From positions 1-64,000 of the forward strand of contig NZ_JAERMU010000016.1 in NCBI RefSeq assembly GCF_016756775.1: a stretch of DNA of 64,000 bases. The letters are read 5' to 3'. How positions within the stretch are numbered: position 1 is the stretch's first letter; each line of letters starts with the position of its first letter. The notes under the pieces were generated by a model. It had not been told where the DNA came from, searched no databases, and saw only the letters and a list, made by a program, of their open reading frames with translations. This document shows positions 31,617 to 41,375 of this stretch, one piece after another. Source of the DNA: Dryocola clanedunensis subsp. sulfonylureivorans. GTDB lineage: Bacteria > Pseudomonadota > Gammaproteobacteria > Enterobacterales > Enterobacteriaceae. The position numbers and the translations under genes are program-made.

Positions 31617-32075
31617 TTGATAAAATCTATCCTCGTCGTCTGTATGGGTAACCTCTGTCGTTCACCCGTGGGGGAGCGGCTGTTAGGTTCCCTGTTAACG
31701 GATATTGTTGTTAATTCGGCCGGGCTGAAGGCACAGCAGGGAATGCCCGTTGACCCTACCATGTGCCTGGTTGCCGGACGACACGGCGTTGATCTTGCCG
31801 CCCATCGGGCGCAAAAATTTACGCTCGAATCAGGCATTCAACATGACCTGATACTGGTCATGGAAGCAGATCATTTATTAGCGATGAATCAGTCCTATCC
31901 AGAGCTAAGTGGAAAAACGCTGCTGTTTGGCCATATGGTTGGCAAGAGAGATATCCCCGATCCTTACAGAAAAAGTAATGAATATTATCAGGTTATTTAT
32001 CAACTGCTCGGTCGTGCTGCCTGTGCATGGGGAAACGTATTAGGTTCTGGAAATATCACGGATGAACACAAATGA
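31617..32075 (+). CDS. Wzb-like low-molecular-weight protein tyrosine phosphatase
   Basis: 152 residues. The phosphatase loop is CMGNLCRS (nucleophile Cys9, Arg15) and the general acid lies in DPYRKSN, as in Wzb/Etp, which dephosphorylate the cognate tyrosine kinase during capsule or colanic-acid export. It starts at a TTG immediately after the wza-like stop codon, and its own stop overlaps the kinase start (ATGA), so the trio is one transcript. Confidence 0.9.
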   Translation: MIKSILVVCMGNLCRSPVGERLLGSLLTDIVVNSAGLKAQQGMPVDPTMCLVAGRHGVDLAAHRAQKFTLESGIQHDLILVMEADHLLAMNQSYPELSGKTLLFGHMVGKRDIPDPYRKSNEYYQVIYQLLGRAACAWGNVLGSGNITDEHK

Positions 32076-34212
32076 CGATGGAAAAAATACGGCAGGCCAG
32101 GATAAGTCAAAATGAAGAGATTGACATACTGAGCTTATTGCATATTTTATATGCAAAAAAGATTGTTATCATCATTACCACACTGGTGTTTTCTTTTCTG
32201 TCATTTTTATATGCTACGACGCGCCAGCCTGTCTATGATGCCAGCATATTAATTCAGGTTGAGAAAAACGCTCAGAGTAACCTTATCAGTAAATTTATTA
32301 GCCCATTAGAGCTGAACTCCCCTTCCATTGCGACAGAGATTGGTATCCTGAAATCAAGGCGCGTGCTTAATCAAACGATTGCAGATTTAGGATTACAAAT
32401 AGAAGTGGCCGAGAAGAACATTCCTGTTATTAGTCCGTTTCTTTCTCTCTTCCAAAGCCCATCAGAAAATTATATTGATGTCATTCAGTTCGATCTTCTT
32501 CCCGAGTATGAAGATACGTCCTGGACGCTGACCGTTTTATCTGCAGATAGCTATAAACTTAGCCTTAAAGGTGCAATATCAGTAGCAGGAAAAGTTAACC
32601 ATGTCGTTAATGGAAAAGGCGTGGCAATAAACGTTAAGGAAATACATGCTGCGGCAGGGACGAAGTTCGAAATTAAAAAACATTCACTATTTAATGTGAC
32701 ACGTGATCTTCTGCAGCATCTCAATGCTGTTGAGCAAGCGAAAGACAGCGGGCTGCTATTTGTCTCTTTAACGGGGCACGACAAACAAGAAAACATCCGC
32801 ATTCTGAACAGTATTAGCCTTAATTATATGAAGGATAATATCGCGACTAAAGCAAAGGAAACCTCCAAGACACTGGCTTTTGTGGACACTTTACTGCCGA
32901 TGGCGCAAACGCGGCTTCGGGAGGCCGACCGCAAACTTCATGAATTTATGCAATCAAACGGAGCCGTTGATTTGCCCCTTGAGGCAAAAAACATCCTCGA
33001 ATCCCTGGTCGCCCTTCAGGCCCAGCATAGTGAACTCGAACTGGCAATCATCGAGGTTTCGAAGCATTACACAAAGGCACACCCGCTTTATCGTTCGCTA
33101 ACAGAAAAAGAAGCGCTACTGGAAAAAGAGAAGCGTGAACTAAACAAGCGAATAGCGGGCATACCGAAAATCCAGCAGGATTATTTAGGCATTAAGCGTG
33201 ATGTTGAGGCGGAACAAGAGATCTACATGCAGCTGCTGTCGAAACAGCAGGAGTTGAGAATTACGCAGGCCAGTACGGTGGCAAGCGTCAGAATCGTTGA
33301 TGAAGCGGTTAGCGATCCATTACCGGTTGGCAATAAAAAAGGGCTGATTCTGCTGCTGGGGAGCATGGCCGGATTGATCGTATCAAGCGGCGGGTGCCTC
33401 CTGATGAATATTCTGCAAGCTCCTCTTGAGGAGGCTAAGTCCATTGAACAACGAGGGGTGAACGTGCTGGCATCGATCCCGTTAAGTAAATGGCTGCATG
33501 CAAAAACGCGCTATCTGAAAAAGGATGAGCATCCTGGCCGGGATGACTGGCTTAGTAAAGCGCACCCGGAGGATCTCTCAATCGAAGCGCTACGCAGCCT
33601 GAGAACCACTATTTTTATCTCGCTGATGCGGAAAAAGGCCAAAAACAGCATCCTCATTTCCAGTGCTACGCCGGGGGCGGGCAAAACATTTATCAGCAGT
33701 AACCTTGCCGCGGTGATGGCGGATGCCGGGAAACGAATTCTGCTCATTGATGCCGATCTGCGGCGAGGTTATCTGCATGAATTGCTTGGTATGAGCAAAG
33801 CTTGTGGCTTAACCGATATACTGAAAGGCAGCATGGAAGCAATGAAGGCGATTCAGCAAACTGGCCATGCAGGGCTGGATTTTATCTCTACCGGGAGATT
33901 TACCAGCACTCCTCGGAGCTTTTACTGAGCCAGCATTTCACTTCTTTGCTGGAGTGGGCGCAAAGACAATATGACTACGTCATTATTGATACGCCGCCTG
34001 TCTTACCTATTACCGATGCGGCAATCGTTGCGCAGCATGTCGGTCTGTGTTTGCTCGTTCTTCGCTACAGAACGAATAACGAGAAGGATTTGGATATCGC
34101 ACTAAGTCGTTTTTCGAAGTGCAATATCGAGCTGGATGGCGTGGTGTTTAATGCCGTTCAGGAGGGGAGCCTCTCCTCCTACGGCTATAGTTATTATTCC
34201 ACGTCACTATAG
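32072..34212 (+). pseudogene. Wzc/Etk-like tyrosine autokinase, split by a frameshift
   Basis: The first frame (to 33928) carries the Wzz chain-length domain, TM spans near residues 28-48 and 425-445, a coiled periplasmic region, Walker A SATPGAGKTF (near 530) and Walker A' LLIDADLRRG (near 556). It then ends in unrelated residues. The second frame resumes with SELLLS, Walker B VIIDTPPVLPITDA and the C-terminal tyrosine cluster YGYSYYSTSL. Adding one base near 33917 would join them into about 713 residues (E. coli Wzc 720). As it stands the kinase lacks its Walker B half, so activity is unlikely unless this is a sequencing error. Confidence 0.85.
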
Positions 34213-34293
34213 GTGCAATGCTTTTAATTCATTATTTTTGGCGCTGCGGCCCTCCTATAATGCGGCTCTCGTTTATCGCGGAGTTGTATAACC

Positions 34294-34719
34294 ATGGCCG
34301 TGGCGTTAAGACGTTTTACGCCTTCAGTTGTTAACCGCATTCAGGTGCCCGTCCAGGTCGCCCTGTATGCGGGTTTATTTATCCTCGCCCAGTGGGCCGT
34401 TGACCGCTGGCACCTGCCGCTTCCCGCCAATATCGTCGGCATGTTATTGCTGCTGATGCTCATTATCTGCCGGGTTGTGCCGCTGAAGTGGGTGCGCGAA
34501 GGGTCGCGCTGGCTGCTGGCCGAAATGCTGCTCTTTTTTGTGCCCGCGGTGGTCGCCGTGGTCAATTACTTGCAGCTACTGATGGTGGACGGCTGGCGGA
34601 TATTTCTGGTGATTGCCATCAGCACCCTGCTGGTACTGGGGCTGACCGCGCTGGTAGTGGATAAAGTGTATCGCTTTGAGCAGGCCCTGGAAGCCCGCAG
34701 GCAGGCTCGCGGTGGGTAA
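34294..34719 (+). CDS. CidA/LrgA family membrane protein
   Basis: 141 residues with four hydrophobic spans and the family stretch LPANIVGMLLLLMLI. CidA/LrgA proteins were described as holin-like controllers of murein hydrolases; in Bacillus the paired complex imports pyruvate. It overlaps the following lrgB-like gene by 8 bases, as in E. coli yohJK. RBS GGAG precedes the ATG. Its LysR regulator appears to lie on the far side of the wza trio. Confidence 0.9.
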   Translation: MAVALRRFTPSVVNRIQVPVQVALYAGLFILAQWAVDRWHLPLPANIVGMLLLLMLIICRVVPLKWVREGSRWLLAEMLLFFVPAVVAVVNYLQLLMVDGWRIFLVIAISTLLVLGLTALVVDKVYRFEQALEARRQARGG

Positions 34720-35401
34720 GTTCCAGCTGAGCGTGCTGTGCCTGGCGATCACGCTGGTGCTCTACTACGCCAATAAAAAACTCTATCGCCGCTTTCACAT
34801 GTTACCGCTGATGCCGCTGGTGTTCACGCCGTTACTGCTGGTGCTAATGCTGATTGTGGCACATATCTCCTACCAGAATTACATGGGGGAGTCGCGCTGG
34901 CTGATGTGGCTGCTGGGGCCTGCGACCATTGCGTTTGCCGTTCCCGTCTATGACAACCTGCATGTCATTAAACGTCACTGGATGTCGCTGACGGCGGGTG
35001 TAGTGACCGCGACGGTTGTAGCGGTCACCAGCTCGGTGTGGCTGGCTCGTCTCTTTACCCTTTCTGAGGTTATCCAGCGCAGCCTGGCCGTTCGCTCCAT
35101 TACCACACCGTTTGCCCTTGCAGCAGCAAAACCGATTGGTGCGCAGCCGGAGCTGGTGGCGTTATTTGTCGTGATTACCGGTGTCTTTGGTATGGCCGTG
35201 GGGGATGTGCTTTTCCTGCGGCTATCGATACGCGCAGGAATGGCGAAAGGCGCGGGATTTGGTGCGGCATCCCACGGAGCTGGAACCGCGCGCTCCTATG
35301 AGATTGGGCCAGAAGAGGGCGTGGTGGCAAGCCTGGTGATGATGCTTTCCGGCGTCGTGATGGTCGTTGGGGCACCGCTAATTGGCTGGCTGATGTTCTG
35401 A
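34712..35401 (+). CDS. CidB/LrgB family membrane protein
   Basis: 229 residues (E. coli YohK 231), six to eight spans, with the family motifs RSITTPFALAAAKPIG, FGMAVGDVLF and GAASHGAGTARS. The GTG start at 34712 overlaps the end of the lrgA-like gene and is preferred to the ATG at 34676. The pair probably forms one membrane complex, either controlling autolysis or moving small carboxylates. Convergent with actP. Confidence 0.9.
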   Translation: MGKFQLSVLCLAITLVLYYANKKLYRRFHMLPLMPLVFTPLLLVLMLIVAHISYQNYMGESRWLMWLLGPATIAFAVPVYDNLHVIKRHWMSLTAGVVTATVVAVTSSVWLARLFTLSEVIQRSLAVRSITTPFALAAAKPIGAQPELVALFVVITGVFGMAVGDVLFLRLSIRAGMAKGAGFGAASHGAGTARSYEIGPEEGVVASLVMMLSGVVMVVGAPLIGWLMF

Positions 35402-35436
35402 GTATCCCCGGCGCAGTGCGCGCCGGGGGAGAGGTC

Positions 35437-37095
35437 TTAGTGAGCACGACCTTGTTCGATACCAATACCGGTCTGAGAACGAATAAACTGGGCGCGGAAT
35501 TTCTCGCGCTCAAGGTTACCTTCAGGGCTGTTATCGGTTGCTGAGAACACCCAGATACCAACAAAGGCGACCAGAATCGAGAACAGCGCCGGGTACTCAT
35601 ACGGGAAGATCGCCGTCGCATGACCCAGAACCTGTACCCATACCGTCGGGCCGAGGATCATCAGAATCACCGCCGTCAGCAGGCCGAGCCAGCCGCCAAT
35701 CATCGCGCCACGCGTGGTCAGCTTCGACCAGTACATAGAAAGTAGGATAATCGGGAAGTTACAGCTTGCCGCAATGGAGAACGCCAGGCCGACCATAAAG
35801 GCGATATTTTGCTTCTCGAAGAGGATACCAAGTCCGATAGCAACCACGCCGAGGATCAGCACGGTAATTTTCGAGACCCGAATTTCATCGCGCTCGGATG
35901 CGCCTTTACGGAACACGTTTGCATAGAGGTCATGTGATACCGCCGATGCGCCCGCCAGCGTTAAACCCGCTACCACCGCCAGAATAGTGGCGAAGGCAAC
36001 CGCGGAGATAAAGCCGAGGAACAGATTACCGCCTACCGCATCGGCAAGGTGTACTGCCGCCATGTTATTGCCGCCGATAAGCGCACCCGCCGCGTCTTTA
36101 AACGCCGGATTCGCCCCGACCAGCATGATGGCGCCAAAGCCGATAATGAAGGTCAGAATGTAGAAGTAACCCATAAAACCGGTGGCGTAGAGCACGCTTT
36201 TACGCGCCTCGCGGGCATCGCTGACCGTGAAGAAGCGCATCAGAATGTGCGGCAGACCGGCAGTACCGAACATCAGGCCCAGGCCGAGCGACAGGGCTGA
36301 GATAGGGTCTTTCACCAGCCCGCCAGGGCTCATGATGGCAACGCCTTTCGGATGCACCGCCATCGCCTCGGCAAACAGATTGTTAAAGCTAAAGCCGACG
36401 TGTTTCATCACCATAAAGGCCATGAAGCTCGCGCCGAACAGCAGCAGAACGGCTTTAATGATCTGTACCCATGTCGTGGCGAGCATGCCGCCAAACAGCA
36501 CATACATCACCATCAGCACCCCGACCAGCACCACGGCAACGTGGTAGTTCAGGCCGAACAGCAGCTCGATAAGCTTACCGGCACCGACCATCTGCGCAAT
36601 GAGATACAGCGCGACAACAACCAGTGAACCGCAGGCGGAAAGCGTACGAATCGGCCCCTGTTTAAGGCGGTACGATGCGACATCGGCAAAGGTGTAGCGG
36701 CCGAGATTACGCAGGCGTTCGGCAATCAGGAACAGAATAATTGGCCAGCCGACCAGGAAGCCCAGCGAATAAATCAGGCCGTCGTAGCCGGAGGTATAAA
36801 CCAGCGCGGAAATCCCCAGGAACGACGCCGCCGACATAAAATCGCCCGCAATCGCCAGCCCATTCTGGAAGCCGGTAATATTACCGCCAGCAGTGTAGTA
36901 ATCGCTGCGTGAGCGGGTACGTTTGGATGCCCAGTAAGTAATGTAGAGCGTAAAGGCGACGAAAATAACGAACATGATAATCGCCTGCCAGTTTGTAGGC
37001 TGCCGCTGCACGTCGCCGGTAAGAGCGTCGGCAGCCAGCACGGAGGCGGGCAGACTAACAAGGGGAGCCGCAAGGGCTGTCAGAAGACGCTTCAT
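35437..37095 (-). CDS. actP: Acetate permease ActP
   Basis: Sodium:solute symporter family importer of acetate and glycolate. 552 residues with an N-terminal signal-like segment, about 13 spans and the SSS signatures [20 protein letters not shown] and [14 protein letters not shown]. The C-terminus [14 protein letters not shown] is as in E. coli. Its start codon overlaps the yjcH stop (TAATG), showing translational coupling in the acs-yjcH-actP operon. Confidence 0.98.
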   Translation of the reverse strand: MKRLLTALAAPLVSLPASVLAADALTGDVQRQPTNWQAIIMFVIFVAFTLYITYWASKRTRSRSDYYTAGGNITGFQNGLAIAGDFMSAASFLGISALVYTSGYDGLIYSLGFLVGWPIILFLIAERLRNLGRYTFADVASYRLKQGPIRTLSACGSLVVVALYLIAQMVGAGKLIELLFGLNYHVAVVLVGVLMVMYVLFGGMLATTWVQIIKAVLLLFGASFMAFMVMKHVGFSFNNLFAEAMAVHPKGVAIMSPGGLVKDPISALSLGLGLMFGTAGLPHILMRFFTVSDAREARKSVLYATGFMGYFYILTFIIGFGAIMLVGANPAFKDAAGALIGGNNMAAVHLADAVGGNLFLGFISAVAFATILAVVAGLTLAGASAVSHDLYANVFRKGASERDEIRVSKITVLILGVVAIGLGILFEKQNIAFMVGLAFSIAASCNFPIILLSMYWSKLTTRGAMIGGWLGLLTAVILMILGPTVWVQVLGHATAIFPYEYPALFSILVAFVGIWVFSATDNSPEGNLEREKFRAQFIRSQTGIGIEQGRAH

Positions 37096-37406
37096 TATGC
37101 CTTCACCTCGCGCAGAACTTCATAGGTAAGACGGTCAAATTCACCGTTGGCTCGCCAGACGTAAACCGCCGTCAGGAAGAAAGAGATGACAATGACACCG
37201 ATACCAATCGGAATGCCTCTGGTGACAGTGGTGCCCGCGTGTAAAGGGGTGCCCAGCCAGCCGGGTGCGAAAGCAATCAGCAGAATAAAACCAACGTAAA
37301 TCACCAGCATAATCAGTGACAGGATGGTGGCAAACCGTTGCCTTTTTGCGACTAACTCCCTGAAATGCGCACTGTCTTCTATCCGTTGATAAATGAGGTC
37401 ATTCAT
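37095..37406 (-). CDS. yjcH: DUF485 inner-membrane protein YjcH
   Basis: 103 residues with two spans, always found beside actP and probably an accessory subunit or stabiliser of the acetate permease; no biochemical function is known. The conserved N-terminus is [14 protein letters not shown]. The frame is open to 37487, but the ATG at 37406 matches the E. coli start and has GGAGACTC before it. Confidence 0.96.
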   Translation of the reverse strand: MNDLIYQRIEDSAHFRELVAKRQRFATILSLIMLVIYVGFILLIAFAPGWLGTPLHAGTTVTRGIPIGIGVIVISFFLTAVYVWRANGEFDRLTYEVLREVKA

Positions 37407-37462
37407 CACAGAGTCTCCAGAGGTAGGGTTATTTTTATGTCCCTCCTCACCTGCAGAAAGCC

Positions 37463-37491
37463 GCAGGGTGGATAAGCGAAGCGCCATCTGC
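37463..37491. repeat. REP-like palindrome between acs and yjcH (first of a pair)
   Basis: GGTGGATAAGCG with GCGCCATCTGC. The right arm diverges from the perfect complement. Confidence 0.65.
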
Positions 37492-37502
37492 TAAAGAAAA
37501 AA

Positions 37503-37535
37503 GTGGCGGATGACGCTTCGCTTATCCGCCCTACA
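37503..37535. repeat. REP palindrome between acs and yjcH (second of a pair)
   Basis: GTGGCGGATGACG with CTTATCCGCCCTAC, inverted relative to its neighbour; together they form a BIME inside the acs-yjcH-actP operon, where such elements often limit 3'-5' mRNA decay. Confidence 0.78.
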
Positions 37536-37570
37536 GCGTCAGATGAGAGGGCGGATCAACTACAGAGTGG

Positions 37571-39529
37571 TTATGAAGGCATGGTTAAGGCTTGTTTCTC
37601 TTCCAGCAGCTTTTCGACGACGCCCGGATCGGCAAGGGTCGAAGTATCGCCAAGGTTGCTGGTATCTCCGGCGGCGATTTTGCGCAGAATGCGGCGCATA
37701 ATCTTGCCGGAGCGGGTTTTCGGCAGCGAGTCGGTCCAGTGCAGAATATCCGGCGTGGCAAGCGGGCCAATCTCTTTACGCACCCAGTTGCGCACTTCGG
37801 TATACAGCTCCGGCGTCGGCTCTTCGCCGTGGTTTAACGTGACGTAGGCATAAATCGCCTGGCCTTTGATATTGTGCGGGATGCCAACGACGGCGGCTTC
37901 GGCAACCTTCGGATGCGATACCAGCGCGGATTCGATTTCTGCCGTTCCCAGGCGGTGTCCGGAGACGTTTAACACGTCGTCTACGCGGCCAGTTATCCAG
38001 AAATAGCCGTCTTCATCGCGACGGGCACCATCACCGCTAAAATACATATTTTTAAAGGTTGAGAAATAGGTCTGCTCGAAGCGTTCGTGGTCGCCAAACA
38101 GGGTGCGCGCCTGGCCTGGCCAGGAGTCGGTAATCACCAGGTTACCTTCGGTTGCGCCCTGTTGCGGATTGCCTTCGTTGTCTACCAGCGCTGGTTGTAC
38201 GCCGAAGAACGGCCGCGAAGCGGAACCTGCTTTCAGCTCTGTGGCACCCGGTAGCGGGGTGATCATAAAGCCGCCTGTTTCGGTTTGCCACCAGGTGTCC
38301 ATCACCGGGCATTTCTCATTACCAATTTTCTTCCAGTACCACTCCCACGCTTCCGGGTTGATCGGTTCGCCTACGGAGCCGAGGATACGCAGCGAAGAAC
38401 GATCGGTTCCTTCGGTCGCCTTATCCCCTTCGGCCATTAACGCCCGGATGGCGGTTGGCGCGGTGTAAAGAATGTTGACTTTGTGTTTATCGACCACCTG
38501 CGCCATGCGGTTCGGCGCAGGCCAGTTTGGCACGCCTTCAAACATCAGCGTGATAGCGCCACAGGCCAGCGGGCCATACAGCAGGTAGCTATGCCCTGTT
38601 ACCCAACCCACGTCGGCGGTACACCAGTAGACGTCGCCAGGATGGTAATCAAAGACGTATTTAAACGTCGTCGCCGCGTAAACCAGATAGCCGCCTGTGG
38701 TATGCAAAACCCCCTTTGGTTTACCGGTCGAACCTGAGGTGTAGAGGATAAACAGCGGATCTTCTGCATTCATCTCAACAGGTTGATGGTGAGCGCTTGC
38801 TTTCTCAACAAGCTCGCTCCACCACAGGTCACGGCCCTGATGCCATTCAACCTTGCCGCCGGTACGCTTGAGCACCACGACGTGCTCAACGGTTTTCACG
38901 TTCGGATTTTTCAGCGCGTCATCAACGTTTTTCTTCAACGGAATCGAGCGGCCTGCACGAATGCCTTCATCGGCAGTAATCACCAGACGGGAGCTGGAGT
39001 CGATAATACGTCCCGCCACGGCCTCCGGAGAGAACCCGCCAAAGATAACGGAATGCACGGCACCGATTCGCGCGCAGGCGAGCATCGCCACGGCAGCCTC
39101 CGGCACCATTGGCATATAGATCGCCACCACGTCGCCTTTCTTGATGCCCAGCTCCACCAGCGTATTGGCAAAACGGCAGACATCACGATGCAGTTCACGA
39201 TAGGTGATTTTTTTGCTCTGGCTGGCATCATCGCCCTCCCAGATAATCGCCGTCTGGTCGCCGCGCTCTTTAAGATGGCGATCCAGGCAGTTGGCGGCCA
39301 GGTTCAGCGTGCCGTCTTCATACCAGCGGATAGAGATATTTCCCGGTGCGAAGGAGGTGTTTTTCACCTTCTGATAGGGTTTGATCCAGTCGAGGATTTT
39401 CCCTTCTTCGCCCCAGAACGTATCCGGGTCATGCACTGACTGTTGGTACATGGATTGATACTGCTCGGGATTGATCAGGCAATGTTCCGCGATATTTGCG
39501 GGAATGGCGTGTTTGTGTAGTTGTGTCAT
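37571..39529 (-). CDS. acs: Acetyl-CoA synthetase Acs
   Basis: AMP-forming enzyme that converts acetate, ATP and CoA to acetyl-CoA, the high-affinity acetate scavenging route. 652 residues with the adenylate motifs [20 protein letters not shown] and the C-terminal [11 protein letters not shown], which contains the lysine (609) acetylated by Pat to switch the enzyme off. First gene of acs-yjcH-actP. RBS AAGGAG precedes the ATG. Confidence 0.99.
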   Translation of the reverse strand: MTQLHKHAIPANIAEHCLINPEQYQSMYQQSVHDPDTFWGEEGKILDWIKPYQKVKNTSFAPGNISIRWYEDGTLNLAANCLDRHLKERGDQTAIIWEGDDASQSKKITYRELHRDVCRFANTLVELGIKKGDVVAIYMPMVPEAAVAMLACARIGAVHSVIFGGFSPEAVAGRIIDSSSRLVITADEGIRAGRSIPLKKNVDDALKNPNVKTVEHVVVLKRTGGKVEWHQGRDLWWSELVEKASAHHQPVEMNAEDPLFILYTSGSTGKPKGVLHTTGGYLVYAATTFKYVFDYHPGDVYWCTADVGWVTGHSYLLYGPLACGAITLMFEGVPNWPAPNRMAQVVDKHKVNILYTAPTAIRALMAEGDKATEGTDRSSLRILGSVGEPINPEAWEWYWKKIGNEKCPVMDTWWQTETGGFMITPLPGATELKAGSASRPFFGVQPALVDNEGNPQQGATEGNLVITDSWPGQARTLFGDHERFEQTYFSTFKNMYFSGDGARRDEDGYFWITGRVDDVLNVSGHRLGTAEIESALVSHPKVAEAAVVGIPHNIKGQAIYAYVTLNHGEEPTPELYTEVRNWVRKEIGPLATPDILHWTDSLPKTRSGKIMRRILRKIAAGDTSNLGDTSTLADPGVVEKLLEEKQALTMPS

Positions 39530-39953
39530 GGCTTTTTTTCTCCTTGAAGTTGTTAATAATATGTCACGTAAACGTTAATTGTAGGGCTTTGAACAGCTTT
39601 GTTTACTTTTTGGGCGACAGATCACGCATTAATTCATTTGTCTAAATATCCATCAAACAGATAGTTAGGGAGAGAAAATTCACAACACACATAAGTTAAA
39701 AATATAAACTATAAATATGCACTATAACAATTGGTTATAGTAGATGATTTATCTAAAGTACTATTTTACCCGCTATTTATAGTGAATATCCCTGAAAATA
39801 CAGGGTTGCATAGCATGCCGGACAAGTGATACTCATAACGCCGCTTAAAAAAGCCCCTCGTAATTCCTGACGTATGTCTTACCCCTTTCAGTTTGTGACG
39901 TTCTCATCGGACTACAGCATGGGAATGGCGTTTTATTGAGGAATAAAATCGTT
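39530..39953. other. Divergent control region between acs and gltP
   Basis: 424 AT-rich bases with no gene. A CRP-like half-site (GTGATCTGTCGC read on the minus strand, 39613-39626) lies at a position resembling the E. coli acs activator region. Four ACTATAA/TTATAGT half-sites occur at 39708, 39721, 39734 and 39777, two of them forming a perfect 7-5-7 palindrome. The gltP promoter should lie in the right half. Confidence 0.55.
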
Positions 39954-41267
39954 ATGAAACAACCTAAGGTCAGCCTCGCCTGGCAAATTCTGCTCGCGCT
40001 GGTGCTGGGTATCGCGCTGGGAAGCGTTCTGCATTATCAAAGTGATAGCCGCGAATGGCTCATCACAAACCTGCTTTCACCGGCAGGAGATATCTTTATT
40101 CACCTGATAAAAATGATTGTTGTGCCGATCGTTATCTCAACCCTGATCGTCGGGATTGCGGGCGTAGGGGATGCCAAACAGCTTGGGCGAATCGGTGCGA
40201 AAACCATTCTTTATTTCGAAGTGATCACGACAGTTGCCATCATCCTGGGGATTACCCTTGCCAACGTGTTCCAGCCGGGACACGGCATTGATATGTCGCA
40301 GCTTGCCAGCGTGGATATTTCGAAATACGAACACACAGCCCAGGACGTCCAGAGTCACGCCCACGGGCTGATGGGCACTATTCTTTCCCTGGTACCGACC
40401 AACATCATCGATTCGATGGCGAAAGGCGACATGCTGCCGATTATCTTCTTCTCGGTGCTGTTTGGTCTGGGTCTGTCGTCACTGCCGTCAGCACATCGTG
40501 AGCCTCTGGTGACGGTGTTCCGCTCCATCTCAGAAACGATGTTCAAAGTGACGCATATGGTGATGCGCTACGCACCGATCGGTGTTTTTGCGCTGATCTC
40601 TGTGACGGTGGCTAACTTTGGGTTTGCCTCGCTGTGGCCGCTGCTGAAGCTGGTATTGCTGGTGTACTTCGCGATCGCGTTCTTTGCGCTGATGGTGCTG
40701 GGGACCGTTGCTCGTCTGTGCGGCCTGCGTATTCTCATTTTGATACGAATTCTCAAGGACGAACTCATTCTGGCCTACTCCACGGCCAGCTCAGAAAGTG
40801 TCCTGCCGCGAATCATCGAAAAGATGGAGGCCTACGGTGCGCCTGCCTCCATCACCAGCTTTGTGGTGCCGACCGGCTACTCCTTTAACCTCGACGGCTC
40901 CACGCTTTACCAGAGTATCGCAGCCATCTTTATCGCCCAGCTTTACGGGATCGAGCTTTCCCTGGGGCAGGAGATCCTGCTGGTGCTGACGCTGATGGTG
41001 ACGTCAAAAGGCATTGCGGGCGTGCCTGGCGTCTCGTTTGTAGTGCTGCTGGCTACGCTTGGGAGTGTGGGTATTCCACTGGAAGGTCTGGCCTTTATTG
41101 CAGGCGTGGACCGCATACTCGATATGGCGCGTACCGCGCTTAACGTGGTGGGCAATGCGCTGGCGGTGCTGGTTATCGCCAAGTGGGAAAATAAGTTCGA
41201 TGCTAAAAAAGCGGCGGCTTACGAGCGGGAGATGCTGGGCAAATACTCAGATAAAGTCAATCCTTAA
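39954..41267 (+). CDS. gltP: Glutamate/aspartate:proton symporter GltP
   Basis: DAACS-family importer in the inner membrane. 437 residues as in E. coli, with eight spans and two hairpins; family motifs are the serine-rich AYSTASSESVLPRIIEKM, the NMDGT-like SFNLDGSTLYQSIA and GVPGVSFVVLLATLG. The frame opens at 39936, but the ATG at 39954 after GAGGAATAAAATCGTT gives the conserved start. Confidence 0.97.
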   Translation: MKQPKVSLAWQILLALVLGIALGSVLHYQSDSREWLITNLLSPAGDIFIHLIKMIVVPIVISTLIVGIAGVGDAKQLGRIGAKTILYFEVITTVAIILGITLANVFQPGHGIDMSQLASVDISKYEHTAQDVQSHAHGLMGTILSLVPTNIIDSMAKGDMLPIIFFSVLFGLGLSSLPSAHREPLVTVFRSISETMFKVTHMVMRYAPIGVFALISVTVANFGFASLWPLLKLVLLVYFAIAFFALMVLGTVARLCGLRILILIRILKDELILAYSTASSESVLPRIIEKMEAYGAPASITSFVVPTGYSFNLDGSTLYQSIAAIFIAQLYGIELSLGQEILLVLTLMVTSKGIAGVPGVSFVVLLATLGSVGIPLEGLAFIAGVDRILDMARTALNVVGNALAVLVIAKWENKFDAKKAAAYEREMLGKYSDKVNP

Positions 41268-41284
41268 AGGCTAAGAAGAGTAAA

Positions 41285-41326
41285 GCAGGGCGGGCAAACG
41301 TGAGCTTATCCCGCCCTGCTTTTTTG
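41285..41326 (+). terminator. Intrinsic terminator after gltP
   Basis: Ten-base stem GCAGGGCGGG / CCCGCCCTGC followed by six T residues, 17 bases after the gltP stop. Confidence 0.9.
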
Positions 41327-41356
41327 GTGAATGACGCTCGTGCTTATCCACCCTAT
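41326..41356. repeat. REP-like sequence after gltP
   Basis: GGTGAATGACG with CTTATCCACC, directly abutting the gltP terminator; a degraded GGTGGAT-type REP. Confidence 0.5.
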
Positions 41357-41375
41357 GACAAATGAACTCTCTGAC

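Noticed and set aside
33880-33930. Programmed -1 frameshifting in the wzc-like gene
   Set aside because: The junction has no X-XXY-YYZ slippery heptamer and no evident stimulatory hairpin, so a mutation or sequence error is more likely.
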